In this document: positions 42,114 through 43,736 of the stretch, piece after piece
Layout of the letters: each line of letters starts with the position of its first letter
Numbering within the stretch: the first letter of the stretch is position 1
Source: an uncultured Prevotellaceae bacterium
GTDB taxonomy: Bacteria; Bacteroidota; Bacteroidia; Bacteroidales; Bacteroidaceae
Assembly: GCA_902774925.1 (NCBI GenBank)
Contig: CACYKE010000022.1
Span: 1-43,736, forward strand
Direction: 5' to 3'
DNA length: 43,736 bases
Position numbers and translations under genes: made by a program
The notes under the pieces: generated by a model
Databases searched by the model: none
Told to the model about the DNA's origin: nothing
The model's input: only the letters and a program-made list of their open reading frames with translations

Positions 42114-43559
42114 TTATCTGCAAACTACATCACATTCGATATTGAAAATCTTGGCCACCTTCAGGATGGTATCGATATGATGACCCACGGCAGCTGCCAT
42201 GTGGTGGGTAGGACCAGCCTCGCTCCACTTGTTCACAAACTCGCGACACGACAGCGAGAACTTGGTGCGCATGTTGGTATCGCCGAATGTGAAGATTTCG
42301 CCTTCCTCGTTGAAGCCCTCAGCAACAACGAACTTGAAGACACCGTTCTTGTCCTGCGTGATAGCCAGATAGGTGACAGGACCCGTAGGAGGATAGAACT
42401 GGGTGAGGTAACCACCACCAGCCTTGCCGTGGAACACGGGCACAATCTTCATAGTAGGCTTCTTGGCCTGCGAGATGTCGAAGTCACCAGAGCCTGAGTG
42501 TCCGATGATGCAAATGTCCTTGGGGAAATCGATAGAGTACATCTCAGCCAGCGTTCCTGTGCCAGAGATGGTCTTCAGGATAGACATCGCCATAGCCACC
42601 TTCATATCGCCCTCAACAGCACAGGCTGTATGCTGCTTGATAAGCATCGAGAAAGCAGGAATCAGCATGGAGTCAAGTTTGCCGGCAATGCCCTGTGCAA
42701 AGCCATCGTAGTGAGAGGCTATCATGCCAAGTTTCTCGTCCTTCACCCACTGCTCGAAGGCAACAACATATTTTGCCATATCCCATACCTTCTCAACGGT
42801 GCCACCACCCTCGATGTCAAAGGTAGCCAGAATATCCTCTGCCTTGGCACGGATGGCAGCCTCGTCAGTGATGTTGTCAGCAATGGCCCACATCTTCTCC
42901 CAATCGAACTGCTTGGTATAAACGAACATGCGGTGGTAGAGGTTGGTCTCGTCGATATAGAGGTCCATCATGCCTGGATACGGACGACCAATCTGTGCGA
43001 TATTCGTATCGCGGAAACGACGACGCACCTGAGCAGCACGACACCAATCCTCAATCTCAGCCTGAGCACCTGGGTCGCCACCTTCCACCACGCCAGTAAT
43101 CACTGCTGAGCGCTTGCCAGCACGGTTCAGGTCAGCCACCATCTCACCAATGGCACCGCAAGCATAGAGCTCGCCCAGCCATGTGGGAATGTCGGTCTTG
43201 GCATAGTCAGGAGCCAACTTCTTCTGCAGGTTCACAATCACAACGGGCACGTCGAGGTCGCGAACGGCAGGCAACATATTATAAGAAGTGCAATAGGTCA
43301 GCATCTGCAGGATGACCAAGTCGACATCAGCAGCACGGAACTTATCGCCTGCAGCCATCGACTGCTCCTTGGTGGTTACCATGCCACCATCGATAATCTC
43401 TATCGTGTCGGGCAACGTCTTCTTGAATGCCTCATACTGTGCCTCAAACTCAGGAACGAGTTGGGGGAACTGTGGCAGGTATGCCTGCAGAGCAATGCTG
43501 AACACGCCCACCTTTGCTTTGGTTTCTACTAATGGTTTTGCCATAATAACACCTGTCAT
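42114..43559 (-). CDS. AraA/FucI-superfamily sugar isomerase-like protein
   Basis: The 481-residue protein resembles L-arabinose isomerases in outline: an N-terminal VGVFSIAL strand, DVDLVILQMLTYCTS, a central HTACAVEGDMKVAMAMSILK that parallels the AraA segment with its catalytic Glu, GHSGSGDFDIS where AraA has its metal-binding His, and a final AGPTHHMAAAVGHHID that parallels the AraA GGAHH. It is not like E. coli RhaA. Between a rhamnulokinase and rhaD, it may act as the aldose-ketose isomerase of this pathway. Function is inferred. ATG at 43544 is an alternative start. Confidence 0.7.
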   Translation of the reverse strand: MTGVIMAKPLVETKAKVGVFSIALQAYLPQFPQLVPEFEAQYEAFKKTLPDTIEIIDGGMVTTKEQSMAAGDKFRAADVDLVILQMLTYCTSYNMLPAVRDLDVPVVIVNLQKKLAPDYAKTDIPTWLGELYACGAIGEMVADLNRAGKRSAVITGVVEGGDPGAQAEIEDWCRAAQVRRRFRDTNIAQIGRPYPGMMDLYIDETNLYHRMFVYTKQFDWEKMWAIADNITDEAAIRAKAEDILATFDIEGGGTVEKVWDMAKYVVAFEQWVKDEKLGMIASHYDGFAQGIAGKLDSMLIPAFSMLIKQHTACAVEGDMKVAMAMSILKTISGTGTLAEMYSIDFPKDICIIGHSGSGDFDISQAKKPTMKIVPVFHGKAGGGYLTQFYPPTGPVTYLAITQDKNGVFKFVVAEGFNEEGEIFTFGDTNMRTKFSLSCREFVNKWSEAGPTHHMAAAVGHHIDTILKVAKIFNIECDVVCR

Positions 43560-43601
43560 TTTTATTTAATTAATTATTTTAAATTCTACACTTTAACAAT
43601 T

Positions 43602-43629
43602 CTCTTACCTCTCACCACTCACCTCTAAA
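43602..43629. repeat. Heptamer array at the rhamnulokinase end
   Basis: Units CTCTTAC, CTCTCAC, CACTCAC, CTCTAAA. In the kinase direction they read GAGGTGA-type and supply its last codons (EVSGER) and its TAA stop (43607-43605). Confidence 0.8.
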
Positions 43630-43736
43630 AAGCGCTGGTAAGCCTTGTCCCATGCGGCCTTGTCGCCAGCAGGATGATAAGGCACCATTTCAACGCTATT
43701 GGCAATGATTTGGCGCATCGCCCAGATGTCGCTGAC
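43605..43736 (-). CDS. Rhamnulokinase-type FGGY sugar kinase (3' end only)
   Basis: Forty-three C-terminal residues are visible. The pattern SDIWAMRQIIANSVEMVPYHP followed by AAWDKAYQRFL is that of the end of rhamnulokinases and close FGGY kinases, where an R-x-(I/V) helix is followed by a Y-x-P and a W-x-x-AY-x-RF element. The kinase would phosphorylate the ketose made by the isomerase, giving the rhaD substrate. The last residues EVSGER are from heptamer repeat. The rest lies beyond the right edge. Confidence 0.6.
   Translation of the reverse strand, partial: VSDIWAMRQIIANSVEMVPYHPAGDKAAWDKAYQRFLEVSGER

Overview
The window looks like chromosomal DNA of a gut or rumen Bacteroidales bacterium of the Prevotella/Segatella type. 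The evidence is the Bacteroidetes promoter form (TTTG, about 20 bp, TAnnTTTG) before many genes, near absence of Shine-Dalgarno leaders, lipoproteins with Bacteroidetes-style lipoboxes, and families typical of the phylum: DUF5689, DUF5686 with a CarboxypepD_reg domain, a two-component-type sensor propeller, S46-free DPP IV and 5-fold beta-flower proteins. No tRNA, rRNA, CRISPR or IS transposase was found.

Region 1 (1-10.3 kb) holds a probable secreted nuclease (partial), rpmE, and a leftward operon of a TonB-dependent receptor, two OB-fold/DUF5689 surface lipoproteins and a GH43 enzyme. Divergent from it are a secreted endonuclease/exonuclease/phosphatase and uridine kinase. Together these resemble a nucleic-acid capture and nucleoside salvage locus. 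Region 2 (10.3-20.4 kb) is a plant-polysaccharide region: DUF308 membrane protein, a secreted unknown, a histidine-phosphatase/GH28 fusion, a GH31, a beta-flower protein, a DUF4890 protein and a second GH43. The GH31 and GH43 share a 27-bp perfectly conserved promoter segment, facing outward. Region 3 (20.5-30.1 kb) is a leftward operon: a 1,373-residue regulator that joins a complete LacI repressor to a membrane-anchored sensor propeller and a histidine-kinase-like ATPase, then a PA14-containing GH31, a histidine kinase and rfbC. Region 4 (30.1-38.9 kb) has a kinase/DUF5686 pair and a rightward operon of an rRNA methyltransferase, DPP IV and SerB. Region 5 (39-43.7 kb) is a leftward rhamnose-type operon: rhamnulokinase (partial), an AraA-like isomerase, an MFS sugar transporter and rhaD.

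The two most unusual things are the LacI/sensor fusion and the small repeat elements. From 13.4 kb to the right end, heptanucleotide arrays (CTCTYAC, read GTRAGAG on the other strand) lie at gene ends, as hairpins, and inside two coding regions. A second heptamer family (AGTTYAT) bridges stop and start codons at two gene junctions. The rhamnose operon is interrupted twice: by a DUF559 nuclease-like gene between 36-37 bp inverted repeats, which gives the transporter its start codon and first 24 residues, and by a truncated four-helix-bundle gene embedded in heptamer arrays.
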